Origin: a virus
Length of the DNA stretch: 41,914 nucleotides
Strand: one strand, 5' to 3'
Virus record (IMG/VR): IMGVR_UViG_3300031707_000050
Coordinates: 1 to 41,914 of that record
Translations under genes and position numbers: made by a program
Shown here: positions 15,918 to 23,196 of the stretch, piece after piece
How positions within the stretch are numbered: position 1 is the first letter of the stretch
Layout of the letters: the number at the start of each line of letters is the position of its first letter
Notes under the pieces: generated by a model
What the model saw: only the letters and a program-made list of their open reading frames with translations
Told to the model about the DNA's origin: nothing
Databases searched by the model: none

Positions 15918-15934
15918 CACCCATTATAACCCAT
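15918..15934 (-). promoter_or_regulatory. Operator, left (over repressor -10)
   Basis: On the minus strand ATGGGTTATAATGGGTG: ATGGGT twice, ten bases apart, straddling the TATAAT box. The same 17-base pattern with two bases changed lies at 15982-15998 in the opposite orientation. Tandem half-sites about one helical turn apart fit RHH dimers bound side by side. Confidence 0.7.
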
Positions 15935-15951
15935 CTGACGGATTTCTGCAA
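15923..15951 (-). promoter_or_regulatory. Repressor promoter (leaderless mRNA)
   Basis: Minus strand -35 TTGCAG (15951-15946), 17 bases, -10 TATAAT (15928-15923). The start about seven bases on falls at 15916-15917, right at the repressor ATG, so the mRNA would be leaderless, as for lambda cI from PRM. Confidence 0.75.
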
Positions 15952-15964
15952 GAAAAAAATGTTA

Positions 15965-15993
15965 TTGACATGCAAGTGACAATGGGTTACTAT
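15965..15993 (+). promoter_or_regulatory. Rightward early promoter
   Basis: TTGACA (15965-15970), 17 bases, TACTAT (15988-15993). It drives the early operon starting at 16016, which has AGGAGG at 16004-16009. The -10 box lies within the right operator. Confidence 0.8.
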
Positions 15994-15998
15994 GGGTG
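15982..15998 (+). promoter_or_regulatory. Operator, right (over early -10)
   Basis: ATGGGTTACTATGGGTG on the plus strand, a mirror placement of the left operator across the 47-base gap between them. The two differ only in the middle two bases. A protein bound here would block the early promoter. Confidence 0.7.
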
Positions 15999-16015
15999 TT
16001 GCCAGGAGGCTTTTT

Positions 16016-16171
16016 GTGGTAAAGAAGAGCCAGATTCAGAGGTCGATGAGGTTCCCGCGCGACTTGGTTGACTGGGTCGAGCGTGAGGGGAAGAAGAACG
16101 AGCGGAACTTCACCAAGCAGGTGACATTCATACTCCGCAGGGTCCAGGCGAAGGAGAAGGTCTCCGCGTGA
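16016..16171 (+). CDS. Small ribbon-helix-helix protein, Cro analogue
   Basis: 51 residues from GTG with AGGAGG six bases upstream. The sequence IQRSMRFPRDLVDWVEREGKKNERNFTKQVTFILRRVQ is close to P22 Arc in length and pattern: strand RSMRFP, helix, turn with Asn, second helix. It is the first gene after the early promoter and is divergent from a larger RHH repressor that shares the RS(V/M)RFP strand, which contacts DNA in this fold. It therefore probably reads the same operators. Confidence 0.8.
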   Translation: MVKKSQIQRSMRFPRDLVDWVEREGKKNERNFTKQVTFILRRVQAKEKVSA

Positions 16172-16222
16172 GGCGATCCACAGGCAGGGAGACCTCCCGG
16201 TGAGCCGGTCCAAGGGGGAGAG

Positions 16223-16372
16223 ATGAAGAAGCGATCCAAGGCCGTGAAGGCTGTCGACATTGACGGAGCCCTGGCAAAGAGAATAGCCCGCAAGGCATTG
16301 GGGAAGAAGGCCTCGCGGATGCGCGCTCCAACCTTCAGTTACGAGGAAATCAAGGAGATGTTCTGCCGATGA
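16223..16372 (+). CDS. Unknown small basic protein, early operon
   Basis: 49 residues, GGGGGAGAG before the ATG. Very basic N-terminal half (KKRSKAVKAVDIDGALAKRIARKALGKKASR) and a short acidic helix at the end (SYEEIKEMFCR). The family is unrecognised; nucleic-acid contact is possible from charge only. Confidence 0.6.
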   Translation: MKKRSKAVKAVDIDGALAKRIARKALGKKASRMRAPTFSYEEIKEMFCR

Positions 16373-16550
16373 ACTCCAGGAACTCTTCTGCGAATGCGAC
16401 GGTTCTTGCCGGGCTGAAGATTCTTTTGGCTGTTGGAATCCTCTCGGCTTTCTCGCATTCGAATGCTACTACCTTCGCTTTCTCGGGTATGGCGGCCAAG
16501 TATCCGATCGCGAGCTCAAGCGCCTTTGCCCTGATTTCAGTCTGGTTCAT
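16350..16550 (-). CDS. Possible antisense helical protein
   Basis: 66 residues on the minus strand from an ATG preceded by GAGGAGGGACCG. The product (MNQTEIRAKALELAIGYLAA, then KAKVVAFECEKAERIPTAKRIF and FAEEFLEFIG) looks like a normal soluble helical protein. It lies antisense to 16369-16626, so probably only one of the two is real. Nothing shows a promoter for it. Confidence 0.4.
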   Translation of the reverse strand: MNQTEIRAKALELAIGYLAAIPEKAKVVAFECEKAERIPTAKRIFSPARTVAFAEEFLEFIGRTSP

Positions 16551-16626
16551 TCGGTCCCTCCTCACTGGTTCGATGTTGCTATTACCTCCTGGCATCCTAC
16601 TCCCTGGGGAGGGCTCTTTCAAATGA
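16369..16626 (+). CDS. Possible small membrane protein, early operon
   Basis: 85 residues. Its ATG overlaps the upstream stop and its own stop overlaps the next start (ATGA at both ends), the joint style used throughout this operon, and AAGGAG lies 11 bases upstream. It is hydrophobic, with segments about residues 12-28 and 50-75. Hydrophobic character is also what the antisense of a charged helical gene gives, so 16350-16550 competes with it. Confidence 0.4.
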   Translation: MNSRNSSANATVLAGLKILLAVGILSAFSHSNATTFAFSGMAAKYPIASSSAFALISVWFIRSLLTGSMLLLPPGILLPGEGSFK

Positions 16627-17057
16627 GAGGACGCCGGCGCTTCTACCCCACCTTCCATGTTTCCATCGGCGACTACCGATATGCGGTCATCTGCCGCGTC
16701 GAGGTACCGAGGGCTGCCCCTCACGTCAGTGCTGACTCACCGCGCCACATGAGCCCGGGGTCCCCGCTTCGGGTGCGCGTGCTGAGGATCCTGCGGGACA
16801 GGATCGACGTGACCGAGGAGCTCTTTCCAATGACACGATGGGCGATCGACCGGGCCGTCTACCGGGAAGCAGCCGTCCGGTACGGCCGCGGTTCGGCCCA
16901 GGGGCCGGATGTTTCCTCTACCTCCTTTGGTCCGGCCCCTTCTTTTTTCTACGACGAGCGTGCACTGGCCATTGGGAGGCGGATCCTGGAAAGCCGGGAG
17001 CGGGCCACGCGAGATGAGCGGGAGCAGATTCCCCTTCCGCTGGAGGCGATGAGATGA
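16623..17057 (+). CDS. Unknown early protein
   Basis: 144 residues; the stop overlaps the deformylase start. The first part is beta-rich with many Arg (RRRFYPTFHVSIGDYRYAVICRVEVP), the middle carries RVLRILRDRIDVTEELFPMTRWAIDRAVYREAAVRY, and the tail is charged and helical. No motif is recognised. Confidence 0.65.
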   Translation: MRGRRRFYPTFHVSIGDYRYAVICRVEVPRAAPHVSADSPRHMSPGSPLRVRVLRILRDRIDVTEELFPMTRWAIDRAVYREAAVRYGRGSAQGPDVSSTSFGPAPSFFYDERALAIGRRILESRERATRDEREQIPLPLEAMR

Positions 17058-17548
17058 TCCGCAGGATCTTCACGCTTCGCTGGAATCCCTACCAAGGGCG
17101 GATCTTGCGCTCGAAGTGCTCCGAAGTGGCATGGCAGGACGATTGGCCGAAGATCGTCCGGGACCTGAAAGACACGATCGAAGCCAACCCAAATGCGATT
17201 GGCCTGGCAGCCCCACAAATCGGATCCCTCCTTCGCATCTTCGTCGTACGTGACGGCCCGCGCTTCCTCACCTTCATCAACCCTTCGATCACCGATGATG
17301 GTGAGTTGGAGAGTGAACATGAAAGCTGCCTTTCGATGCCCGGATGCGTCGCCCTGGTCACTCGGCCGAAGGCGATCAAGGTTGTTCCCGTAAGGCTCAA
17401 GAACGCACCCAAACCGACAGAGCCGACAGAGTTCAAGGCGCCTGGCAGGCTTGCCCGGGTCATTCAGCACGAGTTCGATCACCTTTCCGGCATCCTCATC
17501 ACAGACAGGGAGGCACAGGCCATCCGCGAAAAGAAGGCAGGTTCATGA
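17054..17548 (+). CDS. def: Phage peptide deformylase
   Basis: 164 residues. All three deformylase motifs are present: GLAAPQ (50-55, Gln55), ESCLS (90-94, metal ligand Cys92; the usual form is EGCLS) and QHEFDH (138-143, His139, Glu140, His143). The enzyme removes the formyl group from the N-terminal Met of new proteins, using a bound metal. The host already has one, so a phage copy probably keeps processing going during infection. It is short, without the C-terminal helix of many bacterial enzymes, as is known for phage deformylases. It is translationally coupled on both sides. Confidence 0.93.
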   Translation: MIRRIFTLRWNPYQGRILRSKCSEVAWQDDWPKIVRDLKDTIEANPNAIGLAAPQIGSLLRIFVVRDGPRFLTFINPSITDDGELESEHESCLSMPGCVALVTRPKAIKVVPVRLKNAPKPTEPTEFKAPGRLARVIQHEFDHLSGILITDREAQAIREKKAGS

Positions 17549-17775
17549 GCAGGACGCTGAACAGAACGCCCAGCAGCTCTGCTCTGGGGGCACGGTACGT
17601 GTGGGAGGTGGCTGCAGATCTGCTGTGCTCTGAGAGTCAGGTCTGCGCCCTGATCCGGGAGGGCAAGCTCCGGGCGCGAAGGATCGGCAAGCGGCGCCTC
17701 ATCATCATGCCGGCAGATGTCCAGGAGTACTTGGAGAGGTCCAAGACGGGGACGAGGGCTGACAACGAGGGCTGA
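17545..17775 (+). CDS. Excisionase-like helix-turn-helix protein
   Basis: 76 residues, ATG overlapping the deformylase stop. Residues about 20-70 (YVWEVAADLLCSESQVCALIREGKLRARRIGKRRLIIMPADVQEYLE) have the MerR-like winged helix pattern of the excisionase/HTH_17 family: 'V...L..GKLRARRIGKR..I...DVQEYL'. In a temperate phage with a tyrosine integrase this is the best candidate for the directionality factor. It could instead be a transcription factor, since it lies 3 kb from the integrase. Confidence 0.75.
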   Translation: MSRTLNRTPSSSALGARYVWEVAADLLCSESQVCALIREGKLRARRIGKRRLIIMPADVQEYLERSKTGTRADNEG

Positions 17776-17787
17776 GGAGGCAGCGGG

Positions 17788-17961
17788 ATGATCGAGCAAT
17801 TGATTCTTACGATCCGCAGCGGCGGCGTTCCTCAGATCGCTCTTTTGATCGTCATTCTTGTGCTGCTGGCATTCGGCGCATTGGCCTGCTGGCTCGGTTG
17901 CCTGGAGAGTTCAGAACACAGCAGGACCAAATATCAGGACAGGGAAGGGGGGACCAGGTGA
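17788..17961 (+). CDS. Small single-pass membrane protein
   Basis: 57 residues, GAGGAGG before the ATG. One strong transmembrane helix (QIALLIVILVLLAFGALACWLG) is followed by a short polar tail (SSEHSRTKYQDREGG). Its stop overlaps the next start. Early expression suggests a host-takeover or exclusion role, but there is no recognisable family. Confidence 0.6.
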   Translation: MIEQLILTIRSGGVPQIALLIVILVLLAFGALACWLGCLESSEHSRTKYQDREGGTR

Positions 17962-18209
17962 GGCTAGAAATAACGCCCGAGGCCTATTCCACGATCTGTG
18001 ACAACCTGCGCGGCGCGATCGCGGCTGCTGGGCAACTGAACGGCAATTCGACCCCGCATCAGATCAGCCTTCTTGCCTCGCGGATAGAGAGCTGTCTGGC
18101 CAAGTGCCAGGGTGAACTTGGCAGGATCATCATCGAAAAGGGGGAATCTCATGCAGCAGAAACAGGAGGAGGAACTCTCGCTGGCCAGCTTGGCACAGGG
18201 AGCGGCTGA
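17958..18209 (+). CDS. Unknown small early protein
   Basis: 83 residues from a GTG overlapping the upstream stop (GTGA). Mostly helical (ITPEAYSTICDNLRGAIAAAGQL, ISLLASRIESCLAKCQGELGRIII). The last 59 bases overlap the next gene in another frame, so the real C-terminus may matter less. Family unknown. Confidence 0.55.
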   Translation: MRLEITPEAYSTICDNLRGAIAAAGQLNGNSTPHQISLLASRIESCLAKCQGELGRIIIEKGESHAAETGGGTLAGQLGTGSG

Positions 18210-18495
18210 GGAACTGTTTGCCTACGAGCTCGGCAGAGTGCTGGCGAACGTCGCGGATGTGAACACGGCGGCCACGGCTGAGCGCGAGATCGTCGTTCAC
18301 GTCAAGTTCAAGCCATCGAAAGACCGGTCATTCGCGCCCTTCATAGTTTACTGCACCTCCAAGCTGGCGCCGACCAACCCGTGCGAAGGGCAGATCTTCA
18401 TTGGGATCGAAGACGGGGCGATCGTGGCTCGCGAAAGCCACGCCCGGCAGCTGAGCCTGCCGGGGACGGGCATCGAATTGAAAGGGGGAAAATGA
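18151..18495 (+). CDS. Replication-terminator-family protein
   Basis: 114 residues from the ATG with GGGGGAA upstream. The pattern LSLASLAQGAAEELFAYELGRVLANVADVNTAATAEREIVVHVKFKPSKDRS...VYCTSKLAP matches a phage family often labelled 'replication terminator protein' in Firmicutes prophages, with a helical start and a beta-rich C-terminal half. The name is inherited and its activity in phages is not established. As in those prophages, it is followed by a gene of about 240 residues, here the next one. Confidence 0.7.
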   Translation: MQQKQEEELSLASLAQGAAEELFAYELGRVLANVADVNTAATAEREIVVHVKFKPSKDRSFAPFIVYCTSKLAPTNPCEGQIFIGIEDGAIVARESHARQLSLPGTGIELKGGK

Positions 18496-19217
18496 TGGAC
18501 GGAGAAGCGGTAAGGGAAATTGCGAAGCTCGCGGAGCGGCAGACATTCGCGATCGAGGGGAAGACCTTCTCTCTCACGGACCTGAAACAGGTCGACACCC
18601 AGCCCATCCCTGCAGCCTTGAGGGTATCGACGCTCACGGCGCTCAAGGACTACCTGAAAGCCGACATCGACATGCTCTCAGTGGAAGAACCGGAAAGGCT
18701 CATCATCCATGTCGAAAGCCCAACGGCGGTCGAGCTGATCGGGCCGGTCCAGGGTGACTGGAACAAGCGGATCGTGTGGGTCCGGGCGCAGCGGGAAGAA
18801 GTGGGGGCGCTGAAGTTCGGCGCATACCTTGACCATGAGACTTTCATGATCGGCCTCCTGACGCAGTTTGAGCAGACGGAGGACCTGGCGGAGGTCTTGC
18901 GAGTTATAGGCACGATGAAGGCCGAGTCGGTGAATACCTCGGCGGACGATGGGATGTCGCAGACCGTGAGCGCACGCCGCGGCGTCGCCCTGGCGGAGAA
19001 CATCAAGGTACCGAGCCCGGTGATGCTGCGGCCATACCGGACCTTCCGGGAGTTCGAGCAGCCCGAATCGCCGTTCATCTTCAGGCTGCGCAACACGGAA
19101 GGGATGCCGGAGTGCGCTCTGTTCGACGCCTCGGGGGCGGCCTGGAAGACTGCGGCGGTCGAGTCAATCAGGAAGTGGCTCGCCGAGAACATCAAGGACG
19201 TTCCGGTCATCGCATGA
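18492..19217 (+). CDS. Conserved phage protein paired with the terminator-family gene
   Basis: 241 residues; the ATG overlaps the upstream stop. The start EIAKLAERQTFAIEGKTFSLTDLKQVDTQPIPAALRVSTLTALKDYL is typical of a phage family found next to the 'replication terminator' gene. The middle contains repeated beta stretches (RLIIHVESPTAVELIGPV, RIVWVRAQREE) and a helix-rich section (FMIGLLTQFEQTEDLAEVLRVIGTMKAESV). Function unknown; nucleic-acid handling near replication is plausible from context. Confidence 0.7.
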   Translation: MMDGEAVREIAKLAERQTFAIEGKTFSLTDLKQVDTQPIPAALRVSTLTALKDYLKADIDMLSVEEPERLIIHVESPTAVELIGPVQGDWNKRIVWVRAQREEVGALKFGAYLDHETFMIGLLTQFEQTEDLAEVLRVIGTMKAESVNTSADDGMSQTVSARRGVALAENIKVPSPVMLRPYRTFREFEQPESPFIFRLRNTEGMPECALFDASGAAWKTAAVESIRKWLAENIKDVPVIA

Positions 19218-20473
19218 TCCGCGTGGCTGACCTATTTTGCGGGGCGGGTGGGGAGACGACGGGGATCGTGCAGGCAGCGGCTGCCGCGGGGCTCCGCGTG
19301 GAGCTCGCCGCGGTGAATCACTGGCAGATTGCCATCGACACGCACCACCTGAACTATCCCGAGGCTCGGGCGTACTGCCAGGACCTCGCGACGCTCAATC
19401 CCCTGGATGTGTTCGGAACTCGAGATCGTGTTGACCTGCTCTGGGCATCGCCCGAGTGCACGCACCATTCGAACGCCAGAGGCGGGAGGCCGCGATCGGA
19501 GCAGGGCCGCGCCTCGGCCTGGCTCATCCTGAAGTGGCTGTCCGAATTGTACGTCCGGCGAGTGATCCTCGAGAACGTCTCCGAGTTCCTCCAGTGGGGG
19601 CCCCTGGGCGCGGATGGGAAGCCGCTGAAGAGTCGCCGCGGGGAGACCTTCAAGGCGTTCATCGCGGCCCTGCAGAGCATGGGCTACAAGGTAGAATGGC
19701 GTCTCCTCTGTGCGGCCGACTATGGCGATCCGACCACGCGGACGCGGCTTTTCGTCCAGGCTGCCCGCGGGGGAGCTCGCGTCGTGTGGCCCGAGCCCTC
19801 GCATGCGAAAGCGCCCGGCCTGTTCGCGACGCAGCCGTGGAGGTGCGCGCGGGAGATCATCGACTGGAGTATCCCGGGGCAGAGCATCTTCGACCGAAAG
19901 CGCCCGCTCGCTCCGGCGACCATGCAGAGGATCGCCGCGGGCATCCGCCGCTACTGGGGGGAGTGGGCGCAGCCGTTCTTGACGGCTATCGACCACACGG
20001 GGAGCGGGCTGGACCGGGCATACACGCTGGACGATCCACTGCGCACGATCACGACGGAAAACAGGTTCGCGCTCGTGCAGCCGTTCCTTGTCCCGCACTA
20101 CGGCGAGCGAGAGGGGCAGGAGCCGAGGACGCATGCCATCGGGGAGCCGGTGCCCGCCATCCGCTCGCGCAACGGGCACGGCCTCGTGCGTCCGTTCATC
20201 GTGCCGTACTACGGGACCGGCGTCGCGGACCGCGTTGACTATCCGCTGGCAAGCGTGACGGGCAAGGACCGCTTTGCTCTCGTGAACGGTGAGCCCGTGG
20301 CGCTGGACATCACGTTCCGCATGCTCCAGCCGCACGAACTCGCCGCTGCGCAGGGATTTCCAGATACCTACCAGTTCGCTGGGAATAAGGGCGACCAGGT
20401 GAAGCAGATCGGCAACGCGGTGCCGGTGAATACGTCACGAGCGCTCGCGTTGTCGGCGCTGGGGGCTGCATGA
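19214..20473 (+). CDS. dcm: C5-cytosine DNA methyltransferase
   Basis: 419 residues. Motif I is DLFCGAGGETTG (6-17), motif IV has the catalytic Cys82 in SPECTHHS, motif VI is ENV (120-122), motif VIII is TRTRLF, and motif X is QIGNAVPV near the end. It transfers a methyl group from AdoMet to cytosine C5. No restriction enzyme is next to it, so it more likely protects phage DNA from host restriction. The target site cannot be read. The joints to both neighbours are ATGA overlaps. Confidence 0.95.
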   Translation: MIRVADLFCGAGGETTGIVQAAAAAGLRVELAAVNHWQIAIDTHHLNYPEARAYCQDLATLNPLDVFGTRDRVDLLWASPECTHHSNARGGRPRSEQGRASAWLILKWLSELYVRRVILENVSEFLQWGPLGADGKPLKSRRGETFKAFIAALQSMGYKVEWRLLCAADYGDPTTRTRLFVQAARGGARVVWPEPSHAKAPGLFATQPWRCAREIIDWSIPGQSIFDRKRPLAPATMQRIAAGIRRYWGEWAQPFLTAIDHTGSGLDRAYTLDDPLRTITTENRFALVQPFLVPHYGEREGQEPRTHAIGEPVPAIRSRNGHGLVRPFIVPYYGTGVADRVDYPLASVTGKDRFALVNGEPVALDITFRMLQPHELAAAQGFPDTYQFAGNKGDQVKQIGNAVPVNTSRALALSALGAA

Positions 20474-21342
20474 AGCCGCGCAGACCGGTGCTCCGATACT
20501 TCGGGGGGAAGTGGAAGTTGGCCCCCTGGATCATCTCGCATTTCCCAGAGCACCGCGTCTACATAGAGCCGTTTGGTGGCGCCGCGTCCGTGCTGATGCA
20601 GAAGCCGCGGACCTATGCTGAAATCTACAACGACATCGACGGTGAGGTGGTGAATGTCTTCCGCGTGCTGCGTGATCCAATACTGGCCGCAACCTTGCAG
20701 CGTCTGCTTTGGTTGACGCCATTCGCGCGCGCTGAGTTCAACGAGGTCTTCGTGCCTATCCCAGAGGATCCGGTGGAATGGGCACGTCGGACTATCTTCA
20801 AATCCTACTCCGGCATCGGGTCGGAAACAATCTTTAGGGGGGCCAGAGCCGCATCGGGGCTTCCGACGACTGGTTTCCGATCGGCGCCGCACCAAAAGGG
20901 CCGAGCCACGCCGGCAGGCGAATGGGCCCGGTATCCATGGGAGATATCTATCTTCTGTGCACGTCTGCAGGGCGTAGTCATCGAACAGCGCCCAGCGATA
21001 GATGTCATACGACAGTACGACGACAAAGGGGCTTTCTTCTACGTTGATCCTCCTTATGTGCGGGAGGCTTGCCGTCGAAGGCGCGATCACGGCTATCGCC
21101 ATGAGTTGACTGCGAAAGATCACCTCGAACTAGCAACCGTACTCTCCTCGATCCGTGGGATGGCCATCGTATCCGGCTACCCGAGCGAACTGTATGAAGA
21201 CATCTACAAGGAATGGCGGACGGTTGAAATCGCGGCGCACACCGGAAGCAAATACCCGGGCCACGTGCGCGAGATCCTCTGGCTCTCGCCAAACGTGCCG
21301 GCCCGGGCCGGGGATCTGTTCCCGGAGGTCCCCCATGCCTGA
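20470..21342 (+). CDS. dam: N6-adenine DNA methyltransferase, D12 class
   Basis: 290 residues. FGGKWKLAPWI (11-21) is the N-terminal motif of D12 (Dam-type) enzymes, EPFGGAASVL (33-42) is the AdoMet-binding motif and DPPY (193-196) the catalytic motif. It methylates adenine N6, often in GATC, though the site here is not known. It directly follows a cytosine methyltransferase, so the phage can mark both bases. The start overlaps the upstream stop. Confidence 0.93.
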   Translation: MKPRRPVLRYFGGKWKLAPWIISHFPEHRVYIEPFGGAASVLMQKPRTYAEIYNDIDGEVVNVFRVLRDPILAATLQRLLWLTPFARAEFNEVFVPIPEDPVEWARRTIFKSYSGIGSETIFRGARAASGLPTTGFRSAPHQKGRATPAGEWARYPWEISIFCARLQGVVIEQRPAIDVIRQYDDKGAFFYVDPPYVREACRRRRDHGYRHELTAKDHLELATVLSSIRGMAIVSGYPSELYEDIYKEWRTVEIAAHTGSKYPGHVREILWLSPNVPARAGDLFPEVPHA

Positions 21343-21526
21343 ACGCCGCGAGACCGCAGCAGAACGCCGTGAACGCCAATGGCAGACCGATCAGCAAGCC
21401 ATCTATGCCGTGTACTGCGACGGATGTCCCTACAAGGGGTGCGCGGGATCGAACGCCGCGGTGACCTTCGAGGAGCGCACAAGCCGACTGCAGGAGTTGC
21501 TGGCGGAAATGAGGGAATTGGTGTGA
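21335..21526 (+). CDS. Small Cys-rich protein
   Basis: 63 residues; the start lies inside the end of the adenine methyltransferase gene with GGAGG upstream. A cluster YCDGCPYKGCAG may bind metal, and the rest is charged helix (RETAAERRERQWQTDQQ, RTSRLQELLAEMREL). Unrecognised. Confidence 0.6.
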   Translation: MPERRETAAERRERQWQTDQQAIYAVYCDGCPYKGCAGSNAAVTFEERTSRLQELLAEMRELV

Positions 21527-21569
21527 CAGCCCGGAGAGACGGGCAATATTTCAACCGAGGGAGGGAGTC

Positions 21570-21863
21570 ATGGAAGGAGTTGTTGAAGGCCGGATCGTGC
21601 ACTACATCATGGCCCAGGGTCTCGAACGGCCTGCCATCATCGTGAGGGCGTGGGGGGACGGGGGTGGACCGAATGGTTGTGTGAACCTGCAGGTCTTCAT
21701 CGACGGGACGAACGACACACCGCCGACGCCTGGGCAGGCATTCCCGCTGCCGGAGACTGAGGACGCGAAGCGCGGCGTGATGTGGCGGAAAAGCGTCGTG
21801 TTCTCGCAGAACGTCAAGGACAGCAACACCTGGCACTGGCCGGAAAAGGGCGTAGCCGGCTGA
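21570..21863 (+). CDS. Conserved phage protein of unknown function
   Basis: 97 residues, GGGAGGGAG before the ATG. The pattern VEGRIVHYIMAQG...RPAIIVRAWG...GCVNLQVFIDG...VVFSQ...TWHWPEK recurs in many phages as a small conserved protein, compact and beta-rich. No activity is known to me. Confidence 0.75.
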   Translation: MEGVVEGRIVHYIMAQGLERPAIIVRAWGDGGGPNGCVNLQVFIDGTNDTPPTPGQAFPLPETEDAKRGVMWRKSVVFSQNVKDSNTWHWPEKGVAG

Positions 21864-21973
21864 AAGGCCCGCACGGTGTTACGGCCCGGCGGGAACGAAC
21901 CATCGCCAGGAAGGATTCCGCGGATCCAAAGGCCGGGGTTAAGAAGTGCTCCGGTGTAGCGATGTAGTAGGGC

Positions 21974-22037
21974 GAGCTCGGGGCGGACCCTCCCAGAAGT
22001 GCCGCCCCTGGCGAGCTTCACGGTGTGACGCTTTTTT
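21974..22037 (+). terminator. Hairpin cluster, possible weak terminator
   Basis: In the 230-base gap between 21863 and 22094 there is a GC stem GGGGCGG/CCGCCCC (21980-21986 with 22002-22008) extended by AGCTC/GAGCT, then a short TCAC/GTGA hairpin (22018-22028), then six T (22032-22037). The strong stem is too far from the T run for a textbook terminator. It may end some early transcripts or be a small structured RNA. Nothing else is seen in the gap. Confidence 0.4.
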
Positions 22038-22093
22038 AGAGTGAAAGGCCGGTGGAGGCGCGCCGAAGCCGGCCCACCTTTCGAGGAGGGCTT

Positions 22094-22423
22094 ATGGCGA
22101 AGTACAGGAAAAAGCCGGTTGTGGTTGAGGCTACACAGTGGTTCAAGAACGGCGATCATCCGCTGGACAATCCAGAGTTCATCGGCTCTACGCCTGATGA
22201 TCCGCTCGAAGGAAAAATCGTGCGGTTCTACAGGCGCCCCGAAGATTCCGGAGAAAGGCTTTGTGAGAAATGCGGCGTTAAGATGAACGATCACGGGTGG
22301 ATCGACACCCTCGAGGGTGGTCATGTCGTATGCCCGGGTGACTACATCATCACGGGGATAAAGGGAGAGCTCTACCCCTGCAAGCCGGACATCTTCGCCG
22401 CCACCTACGAGCGGGCTGGTTGA
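22094..22423 (+). CDS. Conserved phage protein (PGDYIITGIKGE family)
   Basis: 109 residues, GAGGAGGG before the ATG. KYRKKPVVVEATQW at the start and PGDYIITGIKGELYPCKPDIFAATYE at the end are hallmarks of a very common small phage protein of unknown function. A CEKCG pair in the middle may bind zinc. Confidence 0.8.
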   Translation: MAKYRKKPVVVEATQWFKNGDHPLDNPEFIGSTPDDPLEGKIVRFYRRPEDSGERLCEKCGVKMNDHGWIDTLEGGHVVCPGDYIITGIKGELYPCKPDIFAATYERAG

Positions 22424-22437
22424 AGATCTAGTAGCCC

Positions 22438-23196
22438 ATGGGCGACAAGACGAAGATCGAATGGGCAGATAGCACGTGGAATCCAGTCACCGGTTGCACG
22501 CCAGTCAGCGCCGGGTGTGAGCACTGCTACGCGAAGCGGCAGGCTGAGCAGATGCAGCGCCAGGGCATCGAGAAGTACCGGAACGGGTTCTCTGTGACCG
22601 TCCACCTGGATGAGATGGATAGGCCGAAGCGCTGGAAGAAGGGGAGGCGGATATTCGTGTGCTCCATGGGGGACCTGTTCCACGAGCGCGTTCCGGGCCA
22701 GACGATCCTGAGCGTCTTTGACGTGATGAGGGAATGCCCGCAGCACACGTTCATGGTGCTGACCAAGAGGGCGCAACGAATGGCGTTGGAGCTGCACGGG
22801 ATGGATGTCCCCTCGAACGTGTGGGTGGGAACCACTGTTGAGAACGGTCGGGCGAGCTTGAGGCTTTACTCTCTGGGAGAGGTTTCCGCCGCTGTTCGCT
22901 TTGTCTCTTTCGAACCACTTCTCGAGGATCTTACTGGCGCATATTTGCCTGATGCTTTGGATCGGGCCCACATCGATTGGGTGATCGTCGGCGGGGAGAC
23001 CGGGCCCGGAGCGCGCCCGATGGAGAAATCCTGGGTGATTCCGCTCCGCGACTACTGCCAGCAAAGAGGGATCCCTTTCTTCTTCAAGAATTGGGGAGGC
23101 GAGCGCCCCTGGTCTGGGGGCCGCCTGCTCGACGGCACGACCTGGGACGAGGTTCCGGAGGTGCGAAGTGCAGAAGCGTTTCACAGCTCCCGCTGA
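22438..23196 (+). CDS. DUF5131 (phage Gp37/Gp68 family) protein
   Basis: 252 residues. The start TKIEWADSTWNPVTGCTPVSAGCEHCYA, then VCSMGDLFHERVP, VLTKRAQRM, WVGTTVEN and VIVGGETGPGARPM are the conserved blocks of the phage Gp37/Gp68 family. Cys in GCTPVSAGCEHCYA could hold an iron-sulphur cluster, in the manner of radical-SAM-like barrels. The biochemical role is unknown. Confidence 0.88.
   Translation: MGDKTKIEWADSTWNPVTGCTPVSAGCEHCYAKRQAEQMQRQGIEKYRNGFSVTVHLDEMDRPKRWKKGRRIFVCSMGDLFHERVPGQTILSVFDVMRECPQHTFMVLTKRAQRMALELHGMDVPSNVWVGTTVENGRASLRLYSLGEVSAAVRFVSFEPLLEDLTGAYLPDALDRAHIDWVIVGGETGPGARPMEKSWVIPLRDYCQQRGIPFFFKNWGGERPWSGGRLLDGTTWDEVPEVRSAEAFHSSR

Noticed and set aside
22052-22093. Upstream extension of the 109-residue conserved phage protein
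   Set aside because: The family's usual start and GAGGAGGG point to the ATG at 22094; the extension is Arg-rich and unlike the family.
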